This document shows positions 1 to 7,753 of a DNA stretch of 64,000 bases, piece by piece. How positions within the stretch are numbered: position 1 is the stretch's first letter; every line of letters begins with the position of its first letter. The DNA is taken from positions 62,001-126,000 of the forward strand of contig DASUXA010000057.1 of assembly GCA_036378155.1 (NCBI GenBank), in the 5' to 3' direction. A program made the position numbers and the translations under genes. The notes beneath the pieces are model-generated. The model did not search any database, was not told the origin of the DNA, and saw only the letters and a program-made list of their open reading frames with translations. The DNA is from DASUXA01 sp036378155 (lineage in GTDB: Bacteria > Actinomycetota > Actinomycetes > Mycobacteriales > Micromonosporaceae).

Positions 1-2
1 AC

Positions 3-122
3 CTGATGGTGCCGCTCACCGCGCCCGCGCCGGCAGCGGCGGTACCCGTCGCGCCCGCAGCGGTCGCGCCGTCGGCACCCGAGCCGGCACCGGTGCGCGA
101 GCCCGTCCTGGTCGCCGCCTGA
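3..122 (+). CDS. C-terminal end of an unidentified protein (partial)
   Basis: An open frame runs in from the left edge and ends at TGA 120-122. The 39 visible residues are a low-complexity Ala/Pro/Val-rich tail, as often seen at the cytoplasmic end of actinobacterial membrane or secreted proteins. It converges on the response regulator at 143. A CitA/CitB-type two-component system often neighbours a carboxylate transporter, so a transporter tail is possible, but nothing in the visible residues proves it. Confidence 0.35.
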   Translation: MMVPLTAPAPAAAVPVAPAAVAPSAPEPAPVREPVLVAA

Positions 123-142
123 GCCGAGGCGCGCCCACTGCG

Positions 143-802
143 TCAGCGTCCCTGCCAGGTGTACCGGTGCTCCGGGCGACCGGTCGACCCGTACCGCAGG
201 GTCATGTGCGCCGAGCCCTGCTGGGCGAGCGCGGCGAGGTACCGCTGCGCGGTGGCGCGCGCGATGCCCAGCCGGTTCGCGATCTCCGCCGCCGAGCACG
301 GTTCGGGCGAGGCCCGTAACGCGTCGGCGACCAGCCGGATGGTGACCGGGGACTGCCCCTTCGGGGCGGCGGGACGGTCCCCGTCGTGCAGCAGCCGTAC
401 CGCCCGGTCGATCTCCTCCTGGGAGAGCGACCGGTCACCGGCGAGCGCCGACCGGTACCGCTGGTACGCGCTCAGCCGGTCCGCCAGCTGCTCCGCCGTG
501 AACGGCTTGACCAGGTAGTTGAGCGCGCCTCGGGCGTACGCGGTGCGCACGCTCGCCGGATCGCACGCGGCGGTCAGCACGATCGTGTCGGTGTCGATGT
601 CGGCGAGCAGGTCGAGTCCGGACTGGTCCGGTAGGTAGCAGTCCAGCAGGACCAGGTCCGGTCGGTGCTCGGCGAGGGCGGCGCGTGCCTGCGCCGCCGA
701 CCGGGCGGTACCGACCACGCCGAACCCGGCGACCCGTTCGGTGAACGCCACGTGCACCTGGGCGACCCGGAAGTCGTCCTCCACCACCAGCACCCGGATC
801 AT
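143..802 (-). CDS. CitB/DcuR-type response regulator
   Basis: A 219-residue two-component response regulator. The receiver domain occupies about residues 1-120: acidic pair EDD near residue 9, phospho-acceptor Asp in LLDCYLPD near residue 54, and conserved Lys in the YLVKPF motif near residue 100. The C-terminal part (about 165-210) is a winged-helix/HTH DNA-binding region, typical of the CitB/DpiA/DcuR family. ATG 802 overlaps the stop of the sensor kinase gene (ATGA), so the two are translationally coupled. The divergent ABC transporter at 2585 is the most obvious target, but this is inferred from position only. Confidence 0.88.
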   Translation of the reverse strand: MIRVLVVEDDFRVAQVHVAFTERVAGFGVVGTARSAAQARAALAEHRPDLVLLDCYLPDQSGLDLLADIDTDTIVLTAACDPASVRTAYARGALNYLVKPFTAEQLADRLSAYQRYRSALAGDRSLSQEEIDRAVRLLHDGDRPAAPKGQSPVTIRLVADALRASPEPCSAAEIANRLGIARATAQRYLAALAQQGSAHMTLRYGSTGRPEHRYTWQGR

Positions 803-2394
803 TCCGGCGCCTCCTCGAGTACGCCCCGCAGATGCGCCACGAACACCGCCCCGTGCTCCGAGCCGCCGGGATCGGCCAGCGACACCGCCCCGCCCCGGCT
901 GCGCGCGGCGTGCCGGGCGAGGGCGAGCCCGAGCCCGCGTCCGTCGCCGTCGCGGGTCGACACGCCCTCGACGAAGATCTGTCCGCGCAGGTCCGCCGGT
1001 ACCCCCTCACCCGAGTCGACGACCGAGATGTGCAGCGCGTCCCCCTCGGCGAGCAGGTCCACTTCGACCCAGGCGGGTCGCCGCGCGCCCACCCGCGCGG
1101 CTTCCAGCGCGTTGTCGACCAGGTTCCCCAGCACCGTGGTGACCTCCACCGGGGCGACCACCCGCCCGGTCACCCAACTGTCCGCGCCGAGTTCCAGACG
1201 CACCCCTTTCTCCGCCGCCTCGGCGGTCTTCGCCGCGAGGAACGCCTGCAGGTACGGGTCGGGTACCGCGTCGGCGCCCGGACCGAGCGTCGCGACCGGT
1301 CCACCGGACAGCTGGTGCAGATAGTCCACGGCTTCCGCGCGGTGGTTCGTCTGCAGCAGCCCGGCGAGGGTGTGCAGCCGGTTGGCGAACTCGTGCCGCT
1401 GCGCGCGCAGCGCGTCGGTCAGCGCCCGTACCGCGTCCAGTTCGCGGGTCAGCGTCTCCAGGTCGGTGCGGTCCCGCAGGGTCAGCACCCGCCCGAGGTC
1501 CTGCCCGTCCCGGCGTACCTGCCGGTGGCTGACCACCAGCACCCGGTCCCCGGCGATGGTGAGCAGATGGTTCTCGGGCGCCTCGCCGTCCAGCGCGGCG
1601 CGTACCCGGGGCGGCAGGTGCAGCGTGTCGACCGTGGTGCCGGGTGTGGCGTCCACGCCGAGCAGCCGACGCGCCTCGCCGTTGCACACCGACACGCGCC
1701 GGGCGGTGTCCACGGCGAGCACGCCTTCCCCGATTCCGTGCAGCACCGCCTCGCGTTCCTGCACCATCTCCGCGAGTTCGTGCGGTTCGAGGCCGAGGGT
1801 GAGCCGCTTCAGCCGCCGGGCGAGCAGCGCCGACCCGGCGACGCCGAGCAGGAGCGCACCGCCGGCGAACAGCGACGCGAGTCCGAGCAGGCGGAGCAGG
1901 TGGGTGTGGATGTCGTCGGCGTCGAACCCGACGCTGACCTCGCCGACGATCGCTCCGGTCCGGTCGTACAGCGGTACCTTGCCGCGCGCGGACAGTCCGA
2001 GCGTGCCGCGTTCGATGGTGACCACCTCGTGCCCGGACAGCGCGGCGGACGGGTCGGTGCTCACCGGCTTGCCGAGCAGTGCCGGATTCGGGTGCGCCAA
2101 GCGCATGCCCCGGTTGTCGGTGACCACCACGAACAGCGCTCCGGTGCGCTGTCGTACCCGTTCGGCGCGAACCTGCACGATCCCGTCCGGGTCGCGTTCG
2201 GCGGCGGCGTCGGCGATCTCGGGGTCGGCGGCGACCGCCTCGGCGACGGCGAGGGCGCGCTGCCCGTACTGCTGGGTCAGTTCGCGGTTGAGCAGCCACC
2301 CGATCAGCGTGAAGCCGACCCCGACGACGAGGGTCACCACGCCGATCTGCAGGGCGAGGATCTGCCGGGCGAACGGGAACCGGGGGGCGGTCAC
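799..2394 (-). CDS. CitA/DcuS-type sensor histidine kinase
   Basis: Membrane sensor kinase partnered with the response regulator at 143-802. From a GTG at 2394 it is 531 residues: TM1 (about 12-34), an extracytoplasmic Cache-like sensing region (about 40-165), TM2, a PAS domain, then the SpoOB/CitA-type histidine box RHEFANRL near residue 330, an N box (NLVDNALEAA) and ATP-lid glycine motifs (DSGEGVP, GRGLGLAL). The architecture is that of citrate or C4-dicarboxylate sensors. The reading frame stays open further upstream, but GTG 2394 sits just before the first membrane helix, as expected. The ligand is unknown; an organic acid is the family-based guess. Confidence 0.85.
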   Translation of the reverse strand: MTAPRFPFARQILALQIGVVTLVVGVGFTLIGWLLNRELTQQYGQRALAVAEAVAADPEIADAAAERDPDGIVQVRAERVRQRTGALFVVVTDNRGMRLAHPNPALLGKPVSTDPSAALSGHEVVTIERGTLGLSARGKVPLYDRTGAIVGEVSVGFDADDIHTHLLRLLGLASLFAGGALLLGVAGSALLARRLKRLTLGLEPHELAEMVQEREAVLHGIGEGVLAVDTARRVSVCNGEARRLLGVDATPGTTVDTLHLPPRVRAALDGEAPENHLLTIAGDRVLVVSHRQVRRDGQDLGRVLTLRDRTDLETLTRELDAVRALTDALRAQRHEFANRLHTLAGLLQTNHRAEAVDYLHQLSGGPVATLGPGADAVPDPYLQAFLAAKTAEAAEKGVRLELGADSWVTGRVVAPVEVTTVLGNLVDNALEAARVGARRPAWVEVDLLAEGDALHISVVDSGEGVPADLRGQIFVEGVSTRDGDGRGLGLALARHAARSRGGAVSLADPGGSEHGAVFVAHLRGVLEEAPE

Positions 2395-2584
2395 GCCGCG
2401 GACCCTACTACCTGCGGCGACGCCGCCAGCTGAGCCGTCGGGACCGGCGCGAGCGAAACGAGCAGAACGCGATTTACGCGCAATGAACGACAAACATCGA
2501 CAACCGCGCGAACAGTGACGTCGGTTACCTACGGTCCTGCGACACGGGTGCGAACACCCGGAACAGTTGATCGAGGAGAATCCG
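2395..2584. promoter_or_regulatory. Divergent control region, sensor kinase / ABC transporter
   Basis: 190-bp divergent intergenic region. It is clearly richer in A/T than its surroundings between about 2450 and 2530. It must contain the promoters of both the sensor kinase operon and the ABC operon. A Shine-Dalgarno GAGGAG lies at 2573-2578 before ATG 2585. I could not pick an unambiguous -35/-10 pair or a CitB-type operator. Confidence 0.4.
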
Positions 2585-3409
2585 ATGACCGACCCCGTGA
2601 TCACCCTACGGGGCGCGACCAAGAGGTTCCGCAGCGCCGGCGGCGGTGTGCACACCGCGGTACGGGACCTGACCATGACCGTCGGACCGGGCGAGTTCGT
2701 CGCGGTCGTCGGTCCGACCGGCTGCGGCAAGTCCACCACGTTGTCGCTGGTCTCCGGGCTGGAGCCGGCGTCCGCCGGCGACGTGCTGGTCCGTGGCGAG
2801 CCGGTGCGCGGGATACCCGACCGGGTCGGCTACATGTTCCAGTCGGATGCCGTCCTGCCGTGGCGATCGGTGCTCGACAACGTCGCCGCGGGTCCCCGGT
2901 ACCGGGGGGCGTCGTGGTCCGACGCGCGCGAGACGGCGGGCGAATGGGTACGCCGGGTCGGGCTCGCCGGCTTCGAGAAGTACTACCCGCACCAGTTGTC
3001 CGGCGGCATGCGCAAGCGCGTCGCGCTGGCGCAGACCCTGGTCAACCAGCCCGAGATCCTGCTCATGGACGAGCCGTTCAGCGCCCTGGACGTACAGACC
3101 CGCGCGCTGATGCAGGACGAACTGCTGCGGCTGTGGGCCGGTACCGGCGCCGCCGTCGTGTTCGTCACGCACGACCTGGAGGAGGCGGTCGCCCTGGCGG
3201 ACCGGGTGATCGTGATGACCGCGAGCCCCGCGACCGTGAAGGCGTCGTTCGACGTACCGCTGCCGCGCCCCCGCGACGTCGAGGAGATCCGGCTCACCGA
3301 CGCGTTTCTCGACATCTATCGCGAGGTGTGGCAGTCGCTGCGCGAGGAGGTGGCCCGCTCGCGCGAGCAGGCTGCCGGTACCCCGGAAGGAGCCCGACGT
3401 GGCCGATGA
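2585..3409 (+). CDS. NitT/TauT-type ABC transporter ATPase
   Basis: Cytoplasmic ATPase of the nitrate/sulfonate/taurine ABC importer family (SsuB/TauB-like), 274 residues. Walker A is GPTGCGKST (near residue 45), the signature is LSGGMRKRVALAQ, Walker B is ILLMDEPFSALD, and the switch His lies in VTHDLEEA. ATG 2585 is chosen because GAGGAG lies 6 nt upstream; an in-frame start 18 bp earlier would overlap that site. The 3' end overlaps the permease gene by 11 bp, so this is the first gene of a three-gene operon with 3399 and 4434. Confidence 0.9.
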   Translation: MTDPVITLRGATKRFRSAGGGVHTAVRDLTMTVGPGEFVAVVGPTGCGKSTTLSLVSGLEPASAGDVLVRGEPVRGIPDRVGYMFQSDAVLPWRSVLDNVAAGPRYRGASWSDARETAGEWVRRVGLAGFEKYYPHQLSGGMRKRVALAQTLVNQPEILLMDEPFSALDVQTRALMQDELLRLWAGTGAAVVFVTHDLEEAVALADRVIVMTASPATVKASFDVPLPRPRDVEEIRLTDAFLDIYREVWQSLREEVARSREQAAGTPEGARRGR

Positions 3410-4346
3410 GCTGACCGCCGACGCAGCCGTCGCGCAGCCCGACGGCGCCCCCGGCGTGGACGGCGCTTCCCTTGCGGACGGCACCGTGGACGACGGCGCG
3501 GGTCACGATGCCGCCGCCGACGCCGCGGTACTCGCCGGCGCGGTCGCCGCCCACCGGCGACGCCGCGCGACGGTCTGGTCCGTCCGGGTCGCCGCGGTCG
3601 TGATCTGGCTCGGTAGCTGGGAGATCGCGGCGACGTACTGGATCGATCCGTTCTACTACTCGAAACCCTCGGCGATCTGGCAGCGCCTGGTCGACTGGTT
3701 CACCAAGGGCACCGCGTTCGGCTCGATCTGGACGCAGATCCAGGCGACGCTGTCCGAGGCGGTGCTCGGCTTCGTGATCGGCGCGATCGCCGGCGTGATC
3801 CTCGGCATCCTGCTCGGGCGCAGCCGGTTCCTCGCCGACGTCGCGGCGCCGTTCATCAAGGCTGCCAACGCGGTACCGCGCATCGTGCTCGCCTCGCTGT
3901 TCGTGATCTGGTTCGGGCTGGGCATGTCCTCGAAGATCGCCACAGCCGTGGTGCTGGTGTTCTTCGCGGTGTTCTTCAACGCCTTCCAGGGCGCTCGCGA
4001 GGTGGACCGGAACCTGGTCGACAACGCCCGGATGCTGGGCGCGAGCCCGCGTCAGGTGCTCGCCTCGATCGTGGTACCGAGCGCCACCTCGTGGATCCTC
4101 GCGTCGCTGCACTCCGCGTTCGGTTTCGCGCTGATCGGCGCCGTGGTCGGCGAGTACACCGGCGCCGACAAGGGGCTCGGTCTGCTGATCGCGAACGCGC
4201 AGGGCACCTTCGACGCGGCGGGCATCTACGCCGGCATGATCATCACGACGGTCATCGCGCTGCTCGCCGAGTGGCTGCTGTCCGCCCTGGAAGGACGGCT
4301 GCTGCGCTGGCGACCACCCGCGCCGAGCAACGAGGCGCGGATCTGA
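3399..4346 (+). CDS. NitT/TauT-type ABC transporter permease
   Basis: Integral-membrane subunit of the SsuC/TauC type, 315 residues with about six membrane spans after an Ala/Asp-rich cytoplasmic N-terminus of roughly 60 residues, longer than usual. The EAA-like coupling motif is near residues 205-220 (LVDNARMLGAS). GTG 3399 has GGAAGGAG upstream and overlaps the ATPase stop. With the neighbouring ATPase and binding lipoprotein it forms a complete importer. The substrate cannot be read from the sequence: sulfonates, nitrate, pyrimidine precursors and aromatic acids are all known for the family. Confidence 0.88.
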   Translation: MADELTADAAVAQPDGAPGVDGASLADGTVDDGAGHDAAADAAVLAGAVAAHRRRRATVWSVRVAAVVIWLGSWEIAATYWIDPFYYSKPSAIWQRLVDWFTKGTAFGSIWTQIQATLSEAVLGFVIGAIAGVILGILLGRSRFLADVAAPFIKAANAVPRIVLASLFVIWFGLGMSSKIATAVVLVFFAVFFNAFQGAREVDRNLVDNARMLGASPRQVLASIVVPSATSWILASLHSAFGFALIGAVVGEYTGADKGLGLLIANAQGTFDAAGIYAGMIITTVIALLAEWLLSALEGRLLRWRPPAPSNEARI

Positions 4347-4433
4347 ACCCGGCGCCCGACGGCGCGGATCCGAACCCCGCCCCGAGGGCGGGCATCGACC
4401 CCCCACCGTTCACCCCGCGAATCAGGAGGAATC

Positions 4434-5486
4434 ATGCGTGTACGTTCCGTGCTGGCGGTCGGCACCGCCGTGCTGGCGATCGGCGGTCTCGCCGGCTGTC
4501 GAGGGACGAGTCCCAGCGCCGCCAAGGGCGGCGGGAGCAGCGAAGCGCCGGTCAGCGTCAAGATCATGGTCGGCGGTATCGACAAGGTCATCTACCTGCC
4601 GGCAAAGCTGACCGAGCAGCTCGGGTACTTCAAGGACGAGGGCGTCGACGTCCAGCTGTTGACCGAGCCGTCCGGCGCGAGCGCGGAGAACGTGCTGCTC
4701 GCCGGGGACGTGCAGGGCGTGGTCGGGTTCTACGACCACACCGTCGACCTGCAGACCAAGGGCAAGTGCGTCGAAAGCGTGGTCCAGTTCGCCGACGTGC
4801 CGGGCGAGGTCGAGGTGGTCGCCGCCGACAAGGCGGACCAGATCAAGTCGCCGGCGGACTTCAAGGGCAAGAAGCTCGGGGTGACCAGCCCCGGCTCGTC
4901 GACCGACTTCCTCACCCAGTACCTGGCGTCGAAGAACGGACTGTCGAAGAGCGACTACACGACCGTCAAGGCGGGCGCGGGGCAGACCTTCATCGCCGCC
5001 ATCGAGAACGGCGGCATCGACGCCGGTATGACCACCGACCCGACCGCCGCGCGCCTGCTCACCACCGGCAAGGCGAAGGTGCTGCTGGACATGCGTACCG
5101 AGGAGGGCGCCAAGGCGGCGCTCGGCGGTCTGTATCCGGCGAGTTCGCTGTACATGGACTGCGCGTGGGTCGACGCACACAAGGCGACCGTGCAGAAGTT
5201 GGCGAACGCCTTCGTCAAGACGCTCGCCTGGATCAAGGCGCACAGCCCGGAGGAGATCGCCGCCAAGATGCCCGCCGAGTACGCCGCGGGCGGTCAGGAC
5301 CTGTACGTCAAGTCGATCCACGACACCATCGGCATGTTCAACGCGGACGGCAAGATGAAGCCGGAGGGCGCCGAGAACGTGCTGGAGGTGCTCAGCCAGT
5401 TCTCGCCGAACGTGAAGGGCAAGAAGGACTCGGTCGACCTGAGCAAGACGTACACGACGCAGTTCGTGGACAACGCGGGCAGGTAA
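4434..5486 (+). CDS. NMT1/TauA-like substrate-binding lipoprotein
   Basis: Extracytoplasmic solute-binding lipoprotein of 350 residues. The signal peptide ends in a lipobox with Cys22 (GLAGC), after which the protein is predicted to be lipid-anchored. The mature part has the NMT1/SsuA-like pattern (KVIYLPAKLTEQLGYFKDEG; VTSPGSSTDFLTQYL). AGGAGG sits 5 nt before the ATG. Last gene of the operon begun at 2585. Its stop codon lies inside the first, degenerate unit of the tandem repeat that follows, so the repeat may have grown out of the gene's end. Confidence 0.88.
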   Translation: MRVRSVLAVGTAVLAIGGLAGCRGTSPSAAKGGGSSEAPVSVKIMVGGIDKVIYLPAKLTEQLGYFKDEGVDVQLLTEPSGASAENVLLAGDVQGVVGFYDHTVDLQTKGKCVESVVQFADVPGEVEVVAADKADQIKSPADFKGKKLGVTSPGSSTDFLTQYLASKNGLSKSDYTTVKAGAGQTFIAAIENGGIDAGMTTDPTAARLLTTGKAKVLLDMRTEEGAKAALGGLYPASSLYMDCAWVDAHKATVQKLANAFVKTLAWIKAHSPEEIAAKMPAEYAAGGQDLYVKSIHDTIGMFNADGKMKPEGAENVLEVLSQFSPNVKGKKDSVDLSKTYTTQFVDNAGR

Positions 5487-5571
5487 CTGTCCGCGTGAGG
5501 TTGGCGCGGGCAGGTAGCTGTTGGCGTGAGGTTGGCGCGGGCAGGTAGCTGTTGGCGCGAGGTTGGCGCGA
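5475..5571. repeat. 31-bp tandem repeat downstream of the binding protein gene
   Basis: Two full 31-bp units (5498-5528 and 5529-5559) differ only in the last base. A partial third unit follows (5560-5571), and a degenerate leading unit covers the stop codon of the preceding gene (5475-5497). The unit contains GAGGTTGGCGCGGGCAGGTA. It lies between a gene end and palindromic elements. No coding role is seen. Confidence 0.85.
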
Positions 5572-5609
5572 CCCGCGTGTCGCGGACGGGTGCCGACTGA
5601 GGTCCACAA

Positions 5610-5637
5610 CGCCGGGGATGTACGCACATCCCCAGCG
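5610..5637. repeat. Palindromic intergenic element, copy A
   Basis: Inverted repeat with core arms GGGGATGT (5614-5621) and ACATCCCC (5626-5633) around the loop ACGC. The pairing continues outward as CGC/GCG after one mismatch. It begins with the same CAACGC lead-in as copies B (5659) and C (61585). It may act as a terminator for the ABC operon, but it belongs to the same sequence family as copy B. Confidence 0.6.
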
Positions 5638-5658
5638 AGGTAAAGCTCCTAGGACGCT

Positions 5659-5696
5659 CACAACGCTGGTGGTGTGAGTACACCACCAGCGTTGTG
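5659..5696. repeat. Palindromic intergenic element, copy B (perfect)
   Basis: Perfect inverted repeat with 17-bp arms: CACAACGCTGGTGGTGT (5659-5675) and its exact complement (5680-5696) around the loop GAGT. No T-run follows. The spacing and lead-in match copy A 20 bp upstream, and the core matches copy C near 61.6 kb. It could be a bidirectional terminator between the converging genes, or a dispersed repeat. Confidence 0.8.
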
Positions 5697-5757
5697 CACT
5701 TCTCGCGACGCACCCGGCCGGCTCGGCGTTCCAGCCACGCGCCGAGCCGGCGACGTC

Positions 5758-6477
5758 TCAGTTCAGTGTCGCGGTCGCGAGCTTGACCGCGAACCCGACG
5801 AAGATCGCGCCGACGCCGGAGGTGAGCGCGGACGCCAGCCGACGGCGGGCGCGGAACTGAGCGGCGAGGTAGCTGCCCGTGAAGATCAGCGCGCTCAGGT
5901 ACGCCGCGCTGAACACCTCCGCGATCGCGCCGAGCACCAGGAACGACACCGCCGGGTACGGGTAGCCGGGCTGGACGAACTGGATGAAGAACGCGATGAA
6001 GAACAGGATCGCCTTCGGGTTGAGCAGGCTGACCACCAGCGCGCGGCGGAACGGGTGTCGGGCGTCGTCGGCGACCGGCGCGGACGTCCCGCTCGCCGCA
6101 GCGGTCGCCTCGACCGGCGCGGACGTCCCGCTCGGCGCAGCGGTCGCCTCGACCGTGGCGGAACCGCCGCGCAGCCGCCGCCACGCGCCCCGCAGCAGCC
6201 CCGCGCCGATGTAGCACAGGTACGCCGCACCGGCGTACTTCACCACGAGAAACAGCGCCGGCTCGGCACGCAGCAGCGACGCGACCCCGGCGGCGGACAG
6301 CGTCATCAGGACCGCGTCGCCGAGGAACACCCCGCACGCCGCGGCGTACCCGGTGCGTACCCCGCGCCGAGCCGCCGTGGACAGCACGTACATCGAGTTC
6401 GGGCCGGGCAGCAGCACGATGGCGATGGTGCCGAGCAGGTACGTGGTGAGGTCGTGGATGCCGAGCACGGCGCCCAT
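5758..6477 (-). CDS. LysE/RhtB-family amino-acid exporter
   Basis: Small membrane exporter of 239 residues with about six helices. The N-terminal LLPGPNSMYVL motif is typical of the LysE/RhtB family, which exports basic or neutral amino acids. ATG 6477 begins 2 nt after the stop of the upstream PNPOx/GNAT gene, so the two are cotranscribed. The central cytoplasmic loop holds an in-frame 13-residue duplication (see 6074-6151). The exported amino acid is not identifiable. Confidence 0.85.
   Translation of the reverse strand: MGAVLGIHDLTTYLLGTIAIVLLPGPNSMYVLSTAARRGVRTGYAAACGVFLGDAVLMTLSAAGVASLLRAEPALFLVVKYAGAAYLCYIGAGLLRGAWRRLRGGSATVEATAAPSGTSAPVEATAAASGTSAPVADDARHPFRRALVVSLLNPKAILFFIAFFIQFVQPGYPYPAVSFLVLGAIAEVFSAAYLSALIFTGSYLAAQFRARRRLASALTSGVGAIFVGFAVKLATATLN
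6074..6151. repeat. 39-bp in-frame duplication inside the LysE gene
   Basis: Two adjacent 39-bp units (6074-6112, 6113-6151) differ at one base. They encode a duplicated VEATAA(P/A)SGTSAP segment in the loop between the third and fourth predicted helices. As a multiple of three, the duplication leaves the reading frame intact. Confidence 0.9.
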
Positions 6478-6479
6478 CC

Positions 6480-7724
6480 TCACCCCGTCGCCAGGCGCTC
6501 GACCAGCCTTGTCCGGTGGGTGGGCCACTCGTCACACGTCATCGAGTACACCACGGTGTCCCGCCAGCTGCCGTCCGAGCGCGGCTGGTGCTTGCGCAGC
6601 ACGCCCTCGCGGACCGCGCCGAGCCGCTCGATCGCGCGCTGCGAGCGCTCGTTGCGGATGTCGGTGCGCCATTCGACCCGCACCGCGCCCAGGTCGTCGA
6701 ACGCTCGCCGGAGCAGCAGCAGCTTCGATTCGGTGTTGACCGCGGTGCGCCACCACCGCTTGCCGATCATGGTGTACCCGATCTCCAGCCCTCGTTTGCG
6801 CTCGTTGATCGCGCAGTACGAGGTGGTGCCGACGATCCGACCGGTGTGCGCGTCGCGCTGGACCCACGGCACGCGCTCGCCGCGATGGGCGGCGTCCAGC
6901 GCGTCGCGGACGATCGCCGCCATCGCTTCGCGGTCGGTGGGACGGCGGTGCGAGAGCCACCGGTGTACCTCGTCGTCGTCGACCGCCGTGAACAGCTCGT
7001 CGACGTGCGACAGGTCGAGCGGTTCGAGGACGACGTGCTCGCCGCGCAGGACCGCCGGCTCCAACCAGGGGGAGCGGGCGGGGCGCAGATAGTCCGGTAC
7101 CGGTACCCGCACGCCCGGATCGGGTTCCGGGCGACCGGCGACGGTGCGCAGCGGGACGATGCCCGCCCAGTACGGCAGGTCGAGGTCTTCCGGGTCGTCG
7201 CCCACCCCGTGCGCGCGGAGCTTCAGCGTCGCCTCGCTCAGCGGTACCGCGAGCACCGCCGTCTGCGCCAGTTCCCGGTCGTTCGGCAGCCTGGTGTCGC
7301 CCGCTCGACCGGCGGCGATCTTGTCCACCAGCGCGCGCAGCACGTCGCGCTTGTGCCCGGCGTCCTCGACGAGGCGGGCGACGCCGTGCGCGACCACCGA
7401 GCGGTAGTTGGCGCTGTGGTTGAACTGCGAACGGGCGAGCACCAGCCCGTCGAACAGGGTCACCGCGACACAGACCCGCAGACCTTCCGGCGCGCGGGCG
7501 GCGAGCAGCGGTCCGCTGCCGGTGGAGCCGTGCACGTACAACGTGTCGCCGACCCGTACGTGCAGGGTGGGCAGCACCCGTGGCTCGCCGTCGACCACGA
7601 AACCCAGGTGGCAGTGCAGGGCTTCGTCGACGACCGCGTACGTGGCGGTCGCGTCGTCGCGGTAACGCTCGGGGTACCGGCTCGGCCTCGTCCTGGGCGT
7701 GGCGGAAGACCTGACCCGGGTCAT
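6480..7724 (-). CDS. Fusion of PNPOx-like flavin-binding domain and GNAT acetyltransferase
   Basis: 414-residue two-domain protein. Residues about 10-195 resemble the pyridoxamine-5'-phosphate-oxidase-like split-barrel of the NimA/flavin-binding group (AVVDEALHCHLGFVVDGEPRVLPTLHVRVGD... LYVHGSTGS). Residues about 235-405 are a RimJ/RimL-type N-acetyltransferase (GTTSYCAINERKRGLEIGYTMIGKRWW). ATG 7724 has GGAG 8 nt upstream. It is first in an operon with the LysE exporter and divergent from a MocR-type PLP-dependent regulator. This suggests a job tied to vitamin B6 or amino-acid stress, but that is inference. Confidence 0.8.
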   Translation of the reverse strand: MTRVRSSATPRTRPSRYPERYRDDATATYAVVDEALHCHLGFVVDGEPRVLPTLHVRVGDTLYVHGSTGSGPLLAARAPEGLRVCVAVTLFDGLVLARSQFNHSANYRSVVAHGVARLVEDAGHKRDVLRALVDKIAAGRAGDTRLPNDRELAQTAVLAVPLSEATLKLRAHGVGDDPEDLDLPYWAGIVPLRTVAGRPEPDPGVRVPVPDYLRPARSPWLEPAVLRGEHVVLEPLDLSHVDELFTAVDDDEVHRWLSHRRPTDREAMAAIVRDALDAAHRGERVPWVQRDAHTGRIVGTTSYCAINERKRGLEIGYTMIGKRWWRTAVNTESKLLLLRRAFDDLGAVRVEWRTDIRNERSQRAIERLGAVREGVLRKHQPRSDGSWRDTVVYSMTCDEWPTHRTRLVERLATG

Positions 7725-7736
7725 GGCGGCTCCATA

Positions 7737-7748
7737 TGTACTAGTACA
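7737..7748. promoter_or_regulatory. Operator palindrome TGTACTAGTACA
   Basis: Perfect 12-bp palindrome centred in the 29-bp gap between the divergent PNPOx/GNAT and MocR genes. It overlaps candidate -10 hexamers on both strands (TACAAT at 7745-7750 for the right-hand gene). One operator could therefore control both directions, and the MocR protein is the natural candidate binder. Confidence 0.65.
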
Positions 7749-7753
7749 ATCAT

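Noticed and set aside
832..2433. 533-codon forward frame opposite the sensor kinase
   Set aside because: No motif, and the reverse strand encodes a complete CitA-type kinase with H, N and G boxes.
5475..5696. CRISPR array
   Set aside because: The units are directly adjacent without unique spacers and the palindromes are single stems; no cas genes are present.
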